Assembly: GCA_003640385.1 (NCBI GenBank)
Contig: RCAB01000122.1
Location: 1 to 64,000, forward strand
DNA length: 64,000 nt
Reading direction: 5' to 3'
Source of the DNA: Setaria digitata
Lineage: Eukaryota > Nematoda > Chromadorea > Rhabditida > Setariidae
The first letter of the stretch is position 1. Each line of letters opens with the position of its first letter. Under the pieces are notes generated by a model. It saw only the letters and a list, made by a program, of their open reading frames with translations, was not told the origin of the DNA and searched no databases. The translations under genes and the position numbers were made by a program. Positions 49,711-62,328 of this stretch are shown here, piece by piece.

Positions 49711-52700
49711 TCACATGGCATCAAAATGGAATCGATGTGATTGAGCCTGTCGTTCATGTTTATCGGCTCGTCTTTCACGATAATGTAAAAATACTACTAC
49801 CAGTAAAAGTATCATACAGACAGACACTAAAACCATCAACGATTGTTTTATCAGCTGAAAATACAAAATAAATTATTCGACTTTTGTTAATCTTTTTCCT
49901 ATTATTTAAGCGGAAATAAGGTGATCGAAAAGGACAACAAAATATTACATTACTTAGCTTCACATTCTCAAACAGGTAAGTATTAAGGATGCAGCAATAA
50001 GAACAAAGCTTCAACTAAAAAAAAACTAGGTAAATCTGATGCTATGTTTTCTTTACTTTCTTATTATGGAAAGAACTGCTTATTTGGAACTTCCAATATT
50101 CATTAAAACTTGAATGCTCTAACTGGGAAAGACGGAAGAAATTGGTTTTTGAATGAACCCAGTCTTCCTTCTCACTTATTGTATCATGTAACAGTTTAAA
50201 GGAGTCTAAATATCGAAAGAAACGAAGAAAATTAATTCTCCCATTTTTGTTTTCTAAATTTCTTGCAAATTTTTTTCAAATAAAACTCGGACATGAACAA
50301 TAAGAAAATTAATTTCTTTATAAAATGTTGAAAATCAGTCTTAAATTTTCTAGAAAGAATGCCTAAATGAATCCAAGAAATCGATCTATTCCAATATTTT
50401 TCCTGCCTTTCTTTACTACTGAATTATTAGTTACATAATTTTTCATTGAAAAAAGATACCTGACTGGGAGTAAGATAAAGTCTACTCTGCCAATGAACCC
50501 CATCATCTTTTGGTGGGACTACAATTAGTCGTGAGTTTGGCACAATTTGCTTCAAGTAATAATGTTGATTTCCCTGATAGAGACCAACCGGTACACGGGG
50601 AGAACCAATATGCACTGCAAAGTTCAGTAAAAATTTAGCAACCCTGACGTGATTTACAAAGTGAGAAAATAAATCCTATAAATATCAATCTAGCAATAAA
50701 GAGAGAGATTTGACATATGAAGACTATCATAACACTAGCAAAAACGGTTTAAGCGCGCAAAAAGTGTAACTCAGAAGAACAAGTGCATGAAGCACAAACT
50801 GATCGCTTTTTCATTCGTTCAAGATTTTTAATAAATAGTATTTATATAAATCACTAACAGAATAAATTGATATTTTGTAAAACAAATTCACCGTAATCAA
50901 CAAAATTTGGTGATCTTCCCAAACCGAATAGAGCAAAAGGAGTATGAAGAGCACGATGCGTTGTTTGAGACATTTGACACTGTGAACCAACCTGATCGTA
51001 ACCCCATGAATCGGACATACTAAACCTAATGCAAGCTCCATGCCACGCAATTCCAGTTCCTGAAGAAAAGTTGAAATGAAAGTAAATGCCCTCTATACTT
51101 GATCTTGAGTTTAACAAAAATATAGTTTCGTAAAGCAAATAAAGCAAAGTTAATTTATTCTACACTACTCTGACAGAGAATGGGAAAGCTAATAAAGATG
51201 TAAACATCAAAAAAGGATAAAATACCAATTTTTGTTTTTGCAGAACCACAGAATTGATCGCATGAGCTTGAAAATACTTGCACTTTCAAGAAAGTTGTAT
51301 CACCCTTATCCTCACATCTGATGAAATCAATGGCCATACTCTGATCAGCATCTTTATATTCAAGTAACACATCAAGAGTTCCATCCTCCTTTAAATCAAA
51401 AAATGACGCCAGTTGAATCTGACCCAACGAAACATCAGCAGGCTGGATAAGTCTTGGACTTGTTCGCAATTCAAATCTTCTAAAATAAATAAAACGCGTA
51501 TCAAAACATGATACTTATATTATCCTACGTGGCTGAGGACCTTTTTCTCTTTGCTATCATCTGTGAATTTCCATGTTCCCTTCAAATTATTTATACCTAT
51601 CAAGAAATCAAAAAATGTGATCAGCATCAAATTGCAACAAATGGAAAATTATGACCACTGTACCTGGAAGCATTAGAAATACAATCAGTACACGGTACAT
51701 TTTCTAGGATCATAGGGTTTTGCGTCTTCTCTCGAACAAGTGCTATCAAATCAGGATATCCATCTAGTGAAAAATCTCCAACACGAAAAACAACATTTCC
51801 TTCATCTTTTTTGGATACTAAATCAGAACCCTGGAAATTTGAACCTTTCATTTGCTGCAATTATTTTTTATGCTCAAGTTTTCTTCTTTCTCTTTTTTTT
51901 CTTTTAATATATATTCATCCTTGCGGATACGAAAGAAATTTTCTCGTCCACTGAAATAAGAGAGAGAGAACTGAAAATGGAGAATAAAGCATATCATTCT
52001 GCGTATAACAGGAGTTTGACGACCTTCAAAGAGAGAATAAAACTGTTCTAATTTGCAGCGATCCATAACTCAAATAAATAAACATTTATTTATTTTTTTA
52101 CTTTAGAATGTAAAAACTTCGGAATCAATGGGAGAGATCAAGCTTGTACAACTTCGAGAATCAAAACTGCGAGGGATTTTTCTGGAAAAGACAAAATCTT
52201 TATGGTAAATGAAGTTGGGTTCTCTACTCACTTCAAGACCAGTAATATGGAAATCTTGCCATGTGCCGATACGATGATTCCACATATTAATTACTACGAC
52301 TTTTCGACATGTAGCGTCAGCACAACATGGCAAACCAATGTCCACAACCCCATCTGCGTCAAAATCGGCAAATAACACAGCGCCAAAGTAATTAGTAGGA
52401 CATGAATCGGCTGGTAAATCAGCAATGAGTGTATCATCCAACTCCCACAGTTCGCTGAGTCAACAAGTTAATGTAGGGAAAATAAAAGAAATCTAAAGAG
52501 CAAATAAAATCATTTAAAAAATTTGAATTCTCATTACAAGTCTTCTACAAAGTCCTTCGGTCAAAAAATCAATGAGAGATATTTTAGAAGCTAGAACTAT
52601 GCAGAAATATGATTCATGAGAGAAATATAAAGAAATCTATAATATATGTAAACATTATGACAAAATTATTTTTCTTTCTTCGATATTATCTGTCCTTTTT

Positions 52701-54616
52701 TTGATAAAATCTATAATAGAAGTTGGTAAAGTTACCAGACCAAATGATCCCTAAAACTATGTTGTTCATCAAAACTGAAGCCCTAATCAGAACTTTCAGT
52801 GAGCAAGTAAGGTTACTGTTAAATCAATAAAAAAACTACTCCCAAAAATTTTTAAAAACCAGTTCAAATATAATACTTCGATCTTCTTTTCAAAGCCTGC
52901 ATCTTTAATCGATTGTCAATTTTGGTACCAAATATTATTTCAGCACTTAAATCACCATCTATATCAACGAAGGAATGCAAAAAACGCTCATATGGGATAA
53001 AATCCGACACACTGAAATAAACTTCAATTCAGCAACGCTAAGAAGAAAAAAAAACNATTACCAGACCAAATGATCCCTAAAACTATGTTGTTCATCAGAA
53101 CTGAAGCCCTAATCAAAACTTTCAGTGAGCAAGTAAGGTTACTGTTAAATCAATAAAAAAACTCCCAAAAATTTTTAAAAACCAGTTCAAATATAATACT
53201 TCGATCTTCTTTTCAAAGCCTGCATCTTTAATCGATTGTCAATTTTGGTACCAAATATTATTTCAGCACTTAAATCACCATCTATATCAACGAAGGAATG
53301 CAAAAAACGCTCATATGGGATAAAATCCGACACACTGAAATAAACTTCAATTCAGCAACGCTAAGAAGAAAAAAAAACATTGCCACTTCTGGTTTCTTTC
53401 AATGGCACACACACACATAAGCTCAAAAAAACAACAATTATCCAAAAAAATGCTTTAAAATGGTTTTCCGATGTAAAAAATAACAAACTATTAGCTGTCA
53501 CGTAGTCAAAAGACTTACTTGAGAAATTTTTCACAAGATGAAAAATTCTCTTTCGCTGATCCTAGCTGACAAAATAAGGAACTGCTGTTGAGAAACCCAA
53601 TGACATCACTGATACCATCACCGTTAATATCCATTATGGCCAACTCATCCAGTAATACCGCGTTTAAAGGAACCGGTTTGTAAGTATCATATGAAAATAT
53701 GTACACAATTGACTCATAACCTTTTTCACCACTAGGCTGAAAGAAATGAAAAGTTTTTTCAAAATAAAAGTATTTTTAAGGAATCGATAAATTATGTAGA
53801 GTTATGAGGAACTATCAAGTGAAAAAAAAAAAAAAAAGAAAAAAAAGGAAAAAGAAAAAAGGAACTGCAAAATAAACGGATTGGATTTATGGAAAATAAT
53901 ATTCCACAACTTATGAATTATATCTGCTATAAATTTGATTCAAAAATATAACGAACATTCTTCCTCGACACAAGTATATCAGGCACCGAATCACCATTGA
54001 AATCGCCAACTGCACATGAAACACTGTTTGATGAGCTAAGGTTGATATACTGTCCTGATTCAGAAAATTCGCCATTTTCATTCTACAATTCACATTTTGC
54101 AATTGCAAAGTGAAATAAAAGCGAAATAACGAAGTGTGAAAAGCAAGAATTAAGATTGAACCACGAGAATAAATATACATATTACATCTGAATATCACAG
54201 ATTCGATGAAAAAGAAAACCTAGTACTTCATAATTACTGAAGACTATTACTGAGGCAGTGCAATTATAAGTTATTAATAAGGAATATACGAGAAAAAAAG
54301 GCTAAGCTATATTAAAAGTGAAGTGGATTAAGTGAGGCAGACCAAAACACAATAAAGTAAAATGGAGTTAAATGAGGTTGAGGCGATGAAGATATCAAAT
54401 TCTGAAAGAGAAAATAAAGATAAACTAAACCTGAAAGTAGGTCTTTAATAAATCATGATCCTGAACAATAATATCAGTATATAGATCACGATCCATATCA
54501 CCATAGCCACATATTCGACCTTTCAACTTCCCACTAACACACAAAGCATGTATGATAATACAAAGAATGACCTGTATGATACTCCATGGATACCTCTTCA
54601 ATGATAACCATGACAT
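49711..54616 (-). CDS. lnkn-1: Linkin (LNKN-1/ITFG1/TIP), FG-GAP adhesion protein
   Basis: Ten exons, 591 aa: 54616-54431, 54082-53957, 53736-53519, 53334-53200, 52454-52232, 51830-51664, 51479-51226, 51059-50892, 50614-50460, 49854-49711. Residues 1 to about 28 form a signal peptide (IIQVILCIIIHALCVSG). Several FG-GAP/EF-like Asp loops follow: GDMDRDLYTD, GDFNGDSVPD, MDINGDGISD, VDIDGDLSAE, ADFDADGVVD, GDFSLDGYPD. Conserved stretches include ENVPC, FGLGRSPNFVDY and LYLTPSQ. A TM segment (about 549-567) and a short cytosolic tail ending HRFHFDAM match the linkin C-terminus. Linkin is a type I surface protein that maintains adhesion between cells in gonad and other tissues; human ITFG1 has 612 aa. 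The ATG is three bases behind TTTCAG. A second copy of exon 4 (53011-52877) is probably an assembly artefact. Confidence 0.95.
52732..53378. repeat. Direct duplication of about 320 bp around a single N, includes a linkin exon
   Basis: Copies 52732-53055 and 53058-53378 flank N at 53056 and are almost identical, down to intron sequence. Each contains the 135-nt linkin exon 4. Because 135 is a multiple of three and the phases match, automatic gene finders would include both and double 45 residues. Near-identity of intron sequence and the N argue for an unmerged contig overlap. Confidence 0.85.
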
Positions 54617-55987
54617 TCTCTGAAATATCATTTTTTGTAACGACATTTTGATAAATTTCTTCGTTCCAAAATATATTACATAACAATTGTATGGAATCCG
54701 ATTACTGACCAACACTATTATCATGGGGTTAAAATCGAAATATCGTAACATCATTATATGCAGTATGTAATTGATAAAAGTATAGTGAAGCATACCAACT
54801 GATCCTGTGAAACTATTGATGTAAGATAACAGTATTCAGGAGTCAATCGACTAAATTTATCCGTGTCCCAAGGCGTGATAATCATTAGGAAATAAAGGGT
54901 AATTATGAAAAAGAGAAACGGAAGTGAACAAACAAATAACGCATGTTTTCGTCAGAGCTCTCTAGATACACCACAAACCACTTCCAGGTACGACAATTAA
55001 TCACCTTTACACTCCTGTAGAACTTGTAACATAACAATTTTTCATAACTGACGTGCAACTCTCGATGGACTAAACAGATCCAAATGAAATTTCCATATCT
55101 CTACAGGATAACGGGATATTGTGTTCCTAGTGGGATTGTCGTGATGTCGCTGTCCCGTGACTTACCAGAATTGAGATATTATTCTGAGATCAATCATTCA
55201 TGGAAGTAGTCAGTGATTCGAATAACGATTTTTCCGTATACAATTTTGATGTAGACACACGTTTCTTAGCATTTATTTAACGGTTATGATAGCAACAAAG
55301 AAAAATATCAAATTTGCAACAGTGATTTTCTTCCAGACTGTGATTTGTGGAAACAAGTATAAAAGTGATCAGTCATTTCCTTCAATAAGAGTCAGTAACA
55401 TGAAAATTCTAAAATCTCTCCTCTTTATCAAAATAAATATCGTATTTAGAAATCATCTCACCTAGAAATTTAGTTGAATGATCAGAAACTTTTTTCTTCG
55501 ACCCAGTAAAATAAATGCCTACACAGATCAATTTTTTAGTCAGATTAGTAAATTTTTTAATGCAATAAATTATAAATCGAGTTGATTTTTAAGAAGGGTA
55601 ATACGAGCCGGATGATAGTATCTGGATTTAATATTTCGAAATAATACAACACCATGATGAAGTTGTTTCAAGGCCGATAAACAGCAGTAACCGATAGCAA
55701 ATCCTCGCCCATGTATGAAAGAATAATCACCACGCACAATCCTACCAATGATAGGCCTACAAATTCAGTATCTCTTCGTTTATTTGTCGATTTTTATTCT
55801 TTTAAAAATCCACTTTCCAGTTATAAAATGTGCCAAGCAAAGAATGGTTCTACCTACATAATAGAGAAAAATATATTTTACATGGTAATGCCAATTGGTT
55901 CAATAAAATTCAAAATGATGAGTGAATTTAAAATAATGACTTAATTTGAAGTAATGAAAATGAGGAATACAGAATTACTTCGAAAAA
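54617..55987. other. Spacer between POP1 and LNKN-1
   Basis: This 1.4 kb spacer lies between two minus-strand genes. No exon is supported. The stretch around 55080-55170 is less AT-rich than its flanks and could be the linkin promoter. The open frame 55711-55944 (plus) has no supporting splice or domain signal. Confidence 0.45.
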
Positions 55988-58900
55988 TTACCTTGAGCAG
56001 CTATTATTATATTTTATGAATTCCATTGTTTCCTCTTCGCTTGCCTTAGCACCACTTGCCAGCTGCTCCGAGATATCAGTTTTCAGACCGCTTTCCACAC
56101 TGTTTTTCAATCGTTTAACTTTCTTCGTTTTTTCCCTCTTTCTCTTCTTTTTTTCGGTCGCTTTTCGTTTTCTATATATATATATATATATATATANTAG
56201 GAAAGTTAAAAGCAAATACCATCCAAAACAGTAACCACCTGTTAAACATTTAAAATAAAAACTAAACCAAAATCTAAAGAATATTATTTGTTTAACAAGA
56301 AGTATGTCACAAATAAAAATGTAGTGACCTAGCAATTTACAAATAGCAAACGTCATATTTAAAAGAAGTAAAAAATTTAATCATCTAAATAATAATTCTT
56401 TTTCTTCGTTTACCGTAACATTTCTTTGTCAGGAAAAAGCGAATTCAACGAAATGTGCTTTTCATTTGCGGTAACATCCAATGAAATGAAATCCTCTAGT
56501 GCGAGCTAAAATTAACCAAGTAATATATATATATAAATTTTTGGTAGCTTTTACTGGAATCATTTTTATGACACTTTGAAATTTATATCGTTCAGCAATA
56601 AGTTTTTATTTTAATGACAACAATTAAATCCCTACTTTACTCGGCTGTTTTTCTTCATCTTTTTCGTTATCAAATACAGGTTTTACGTCATGAATTCGTG
56701 GTTGTTCAACGATTTGTGGAGATTTTTCGCCTTTCGAAAGCTTTGCTACCGCCATATAATCCTCCTTAGTTGGTGCACATATTAACGCGAACCGCTGTGG
56801 ACGGCCTGTTGTAGTTGACAGAAGAGATACAGGTACTAGTGCTGCAGAATTCATGATAAATTCTGAAACTGAGAAAATTACTGTAAATGAATATTTAAGA
56901 ATTAGGAAAGTAGTTCTGGCTTTTTTTTTAAATTAATTTAGGAATACACATCAGAAATCCTGAAATGTTATTTATCAATAAATAACTAATTCAGTACTGT
57001 TAGGTTCGCGAAATACAGGATAAAAATAATACCTTCCGGTGCTGGTCCTTTTCCAAGTAACCATTTCTCAATAACTATTAGTGTTCGATGATTACGTACG
57101 ACATATGCACTACCCTTAAAGCTCGAATTGTCAAGCCAGTCATGAGACAACTCGGAGAACTGAAAAGTGAAAGGATATTTGATCGATAAGCTATTCCAAT
57201 ACTTCAATCGGCGATTATGAGGTTGTCGTATGTATTTTTCCTGCAAATAAGATATTTTCTTATATAGAGAATTACTTAACAACTCAGTTCGCTGTGCTTT
57301 CGATAACAGTACAATTGCATACTAGAGGCATTCGCAAAAAAAATGAAATTGGTTGCAAATTAGTAAAGCAAAAAAAAAAGAATGAAAATTTCGCAATGCA
57401 TTTAATAATATTTGGTTCATAACAATGGGAACACTAAGAATTCAAGAATTAGATTCCGAACATTTCACTGCTATAGAGAAATGATGCATTAAATATTCTA
57501 CAAAAGTGACCTGCAGATTAATGTACTCTTGCTTGAATTCGTTACGACCAGCATCACAATCCGGTACATCAGCCGGAAAATTCAAATGGTTTGATTCGAG
57601 TTCCAGAAATTTTTGGTCCTTTAATCCAATGGCTCTCGCAGTACCATACTGGAGAGCAAGCCAAAATTCCAAGCCTTTCAGAAGTATGTGAAGTCAATTG
57701 AATAAAATCCAGGATTTCCAATGAAAACATTGACAAAAAATCCATAAAAAACGGCAAATAAACTTACCGAAACCAGATGGTGCAATCAGATCCAAACCAA
57801 TAAATGGACTCAGTGTTCCTCTACCTGTATTCCGAACTATTAAGAGTATTGGTATCTAGAATGAAAATAATATCCAAAATGATTCGAGATAGAGCACATT
57901 TAGATTCTTCCTTACTTTTTAAATCAAGAGATTTTCGAATGTAAAAAATGGTCAGCGTTTCGAGATAGTGATAACCTAATATATTATTAATTCAGATTCA
58001 CAGCGAATTGGCAAATCATAACGGTAGATTGAATTCAACGAAACGCAAAAAAAAAAAAAATAAAAAAAAATGAAAAATAAAAGAAAATATGCACACGAAA
58101 AAAAGATACACAAACCTTGGCCTCGGATGTTTTCACTGGCAGCAACTGCATACTTCGCTTTTTTTGTAAATCTACTTCAGTCATTTTTTTCTCAAGAGCC
58201 TAAAATAAAAGTGATATATGGTCCAGAATACAGGATCTTTTTACAATGAATAAAATGATGCAAACATAAAATCTGCCTAAGTATAGCGCGAATAATGCTG
58301 AAGTATCTTTAATATGACTCACCTTTCACTGCTTTCTGTGCAAATGGAAATCTTTTAGTCCATTTGTCATTTTTTTTTTATCGCCATTTGGCTGCATTAA
58401 TGAAAGCAAACTTCAAATTCAAACCTTTTTTCGAATCTCAAAATCCCAAAAGTCGTTCAGTGGAAGTGGAAAACCGCTCACGTCTAACAACTTTGTTGAA
58501 CAGTGATTAGGCTCACTTGGTTTTATCTTCTTCAATGGTCGGCTTAATCTTGGATCTTCAACAAGCAAGCTGAAAATGGTACCATCGGGAAGTTCACCAG
58601 GACTATGTCTACTGCATTCACTTCTCCAAAAGTGGTTTCTTGATCTGAAAGGATACCAGCTTGTATCTTGCACTCTAATTGAAAGCTTTCCTAACTCATC
58701 GAAACTTAAACCTATAATTTATTATTAAATCGGATAAAACCACAACATTACGTTTATTTCAGGATCAGTCTTTTGCATCCTTGCTTATGAATTTTACACC
58801 GGATAATTATCATTTCTATGTTGATATTTAGTTTCAACCTATGCATTTGTCATTTACTTTTACATTTTTAAAAAACAGTGGTAAGGACTAACAGAAATTC

Positions 58901-61646
58901 TTTCATCCAACAATCTTCAAGTTTATTTTCATCGACTACAGCAAGGACGTTGTGTAATATTTCAAAAGATTTCGGACCATATAATCTAAACCGGACAATT
59001 TGATCACTTAAATCCAGCAACTGAAAAAAAAGGCATATTTTATTGACATGAATAACTACATGAAGATTATATATATATTTTTCAATACATTTCATAAGTG
59101 TAAAGTCAAATTACGTCGCTTCTTTATAAAAGGAACACTGCGAATCTGAATATGTGAACCAAATTAATCATTTAATCACATATATTAATCACAATATTTG
59201 CAAAAAATTAAAAAAATCTACTCTTAAATAATAAAAAAAGTGTAGCTAAAAAGTATAACCCATACATAAATGTGTAATTCTGCCAGATCACGTAAAAGTA
59301 ATGCACGCTGACATTTTAGTGGAATATAAAAGAAAAAAATTGTTTAATGATTAGAAATCTTGCAATCATACTATTCAACTCTAAAATCTAGCAACTAATT
59401 ATTCCTTAATAAACTGAGATGAGAAAATGGTTCAGTGGACTGGACTAATGTAATGTAAATAATATGCTGGTATAATATAAATATCTTTAAATATTTTAAG
59501 CTATAAATATTGTACATACCTTTACGCCTTCATCATTTACATAAATGTCCGTTTTTATCTGTAAATTCCGTAACCGCCACTCATCGATACTGCGTGGCAC
59601 CTTATCGACTCTCACAGCATCTACTGCTTCATCCTGTTTTTTCAATTTAAAAAGATTGATAAATTTCGACAGGATACTTTTACTGGAAGAAGGATGCGTC
59701 CAGACAGCTAACGAGTATTTCTGATCGGTCCTGTAACCATAAGGTAACAGAGGTCGAATTCTTTAAAATTAAAGCAATCTTACTTGAGTGAATGAAAGAC
59801 GAAACTTAAACAAACATTAACCCAAAATAATTCAAATGTCAATCAGAGAGATAAAACATGAAATTCTTCAAAATTCGTATAAATTATAAGCATCCGAGGA
59901 GTTTTAGTAAACAAAAACATTTAGATAAATACTTTCTTCGGGAATATATGAGGCAAAAACTTACCTGTTTTTACTCCATGAAAATCTAACAGGTGCAATA
60001 AAACCATATGGATACTTGCCTGGTTCATATAACATAACCGGCATCTCGAAACGGCCATCTAATGCAGCTTTGAATGCAAAAGTTGGTCCAACTTCTGGTG
60101 CACAAATATTATATAATGGCTCAATTATCGCTTTTTGATTGATTCCAATTACCTGAAAAATTTACAGGGAAAAAAATTTCTATATCATCTATTTTATTTT
60201 GAAATAATTGTAGTTATAGGTAAAGAAACCGAAGACCTGTAGTAAATTTTAAGTACAAAATAAGCAACGATAACGTCAGCATTGTTCTCTCGATCTGATA
60301 CATTTCGCTTAATACTTAATGATTAAGTTACATTACAAAGCACAATTTAGATCCAATTTCTTTTACAACATCAAATATCATCTGATAAAAACAAATATAA
60401 TGCTTTACCACCAGATGAACTATGGAAATAAGTATTTGCAAATCACTGCGAGTCAATGTTGGAAAGTTAGCAATGTGCTACGCCTTTATTAAAACATATC
60501 TATTAAACTTTACTCTTCTTGATGTTCATATTAACAACACCATACTAAACAAGTTAAATTATTTATTTAATTCATTTTTATTTTCATCACCTAAAAAAAT
60601 CTCTTAATGAAAAAGTGGCAATCCTAAAGAAAAATGGATCAGAACTTTGAATTAACCTGAAAACAGCGCAAGAAGCTAATATCCCGAACAACGCAGTGAT
60701 GCATCGCATCACGATATGTTGGTCGAAAAGTTCGTAGATAACTGAGAAGCGGCAAATTGTAGCCCCATTTTTGAATCATTCGAAAACGTTTAGCATGCCA
60801 TATATGTGTCTCTAACCATATATGCTTTCGTTGACGTCTGATATAGTTCTAGAATTAACAACAACGTTACAGAATTTTCTAGCAGAAATTTCCTACATTA
60901 AGAAATCATTAGTATAAGTTCTTTTCATTCGTATAAGTTTTCCAGAAAGAAAACTTCTTTCTGGAAAACCAAATGAATGGTAGTGAAGCGTTAAAATATT
61001 TAAACACATGATTTGAAAAATGAAAAATATTTATAATTGGTGATATAATGAGGTATATCTACAATATCTATAACATATCAGGAAGGAACAGAGAAGGGTT
61101 TTCCAGACAAATTTTATCATCCAGAAGGCAGAGTTGAAGTTTATAAATACATCGGTGAGTGAATAAATTATTCAGTAATTTATACCTAGAATATTTTACC
61201 GGTATCCTAACTTAAATACTCAGAGAAAAATCATACCAAAAGTAGGTTCCTCGGTCGCCTTCGCCAAAAACGACTTGGTGGCTTTTGACGATGTTTCGAA
61301 GCTGCAACTGCTGAAATCGCAAAACGCCTTTGTATACGTGGAAAGCGTTTGATGTTATAGGACATTGCACGACGACGCATGTGACGCGGTAGACGCTGTA
61401 ATGCCGTACGTGGTCCTTTAGTCACTTCTCCCGATACCAGTACATGATTATCGACGGCCTTAAAAATAACAGAACTGATTTTCTTTCAAAACAAAACAAA
61501 ACCAAATTAAATTTCTCGGGGATAAATTTCTAAGGAGAACGTACCTGAAGCAACTCGGCAATTTGTCTCACCCGCTCTTTCACAAAGCACATCACGCTAA
61601 CACCGCGTGGCCTCGGACAAATATCATCTTCACCACTTTCCTCCAT
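55988..61646 (-). CDS. POP1: POP1, core protein of RNase P and RNase MRP
   Basis: Fifteen exons, 799 aa: 61646-61545, 61458-61237, 60848-60657, 60152-59965, 59730-59520, 59307-59266, 59020-58912, 58711-58425, 58199-58116, 57855-57768, 57674-57511, 57240-57033, 56862-56636, 56505-56414, 56171-55988. The N-terminal POP1 block has RLPRHMRRRAMSYNIKRFPR, a second basic run (SRFWRRRPRN) and HIWHAKRFRMIQKWGYNLP. The central part reads FRLYGPKSFEILHNVL. The POPLD-type region has SLLVEDPRLSRPL. The C-terminal block has LIAPSGFGLEFWLALQYG. The tail is Lys/Arg-rich (KRKATEKKKRKREKTKK). POP1 is the largest protein of the nuclear/nucleolar ribonucleoproteins that mature tRNA 5' ends and pre-rRNA. The ATG sits 30 bases behind ATTCAG. 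Two details are less sure: the donor at 58912 (GTTGGA) and the 42-nt exon at 59266. Confidence 0.92.
56172..56199. repeat. (TA)n tract with N at the last POP1 acceptor
   Basis: A TA run broken by N at 56197 directly abuts the acceptor of the last POP1 exon (TATATAG on the minus strand). The tract takes the place of a normal pyrimidine run. Confidence 0.85.
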
Positions 61647-62328
61647 CACTAAATCGATAATCTTATCACTTTGTATCTGAATACCTATTCCATATTGATC
61701 ACCCAACACGGTATAACAGTATTTGCTTTTCCTTTGAAACTGTGATTATTATTCTCAGTAGCCCGGGAAATCTTGAACAACCACAGATACAATCTCGGGA
61801 AAAAGTACTGATAAGAATCTTACGGCTGAAGAAAAGAATGAATAGGAATTAGTTACCATTAAAGTTTATTTTTTAAAAAATCTANCCACAGATACAATCT
61901 CGGGAAAAAGTACTGATAAGAATCTTACGGCTGATGAAAAGAATGAATAGGAATTAGTTACCATTAAAGTTTATTTTTTAAAAAATCTAAAAATTAACAA
62001 GCAGCACTTATCGCTGATATGTGGATAAGGAAAAAATTCAACAAAAATAAAGAAATATAAAAACTTTGGAAGTAATAACAAATTTCCACAAATATGAATG
62101 GGAAACGAAATTCCATTAGATGCAGACATGACTTAAGTCACGTGAACGTTTTATATCACATAAACACGTTGACTGAAAAAAGCGAAGAAAAATATTACAG
62201 AGCTCTAATTGACCGTTTCGAAAACTGATATTCATTAACTGGAGATTCAAATAAAATCCATCTATAAAGGATACACAAAAACCTAATTGTTTAATTTGTT
62301 TATCAAAAAATTTCCTCCAATAATGTGT
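61647..62328. other. Short spacer between MRPS17 and POP1
   Basis: The spacer lies between two minus-strand genes. It includes an N-flanked 104-bp duplication, so the true gap is likely near 550 bp. The POP1 acceptor (ATTCAG on the minus strand) ends at 61677. No coding exon is seen. Confidence 0.5.
61781..61989. repeat. Direct duplication of 104 bp around a single N
   Basis: Copies 61781-61884 and 61886-61989 are 104 bp each, differ at one base and flank N at 61885. This is the clearest case of an unmerged contig overlap in the window. Confidence 0.9.

Noticed and set aside
53005..53056. Real recent exon duplication in linkin
   Set aside because: Intron sequence is duplicated with it and a single N marks the junction, so an assembly artefact is more likely; kept as a finding for testing.
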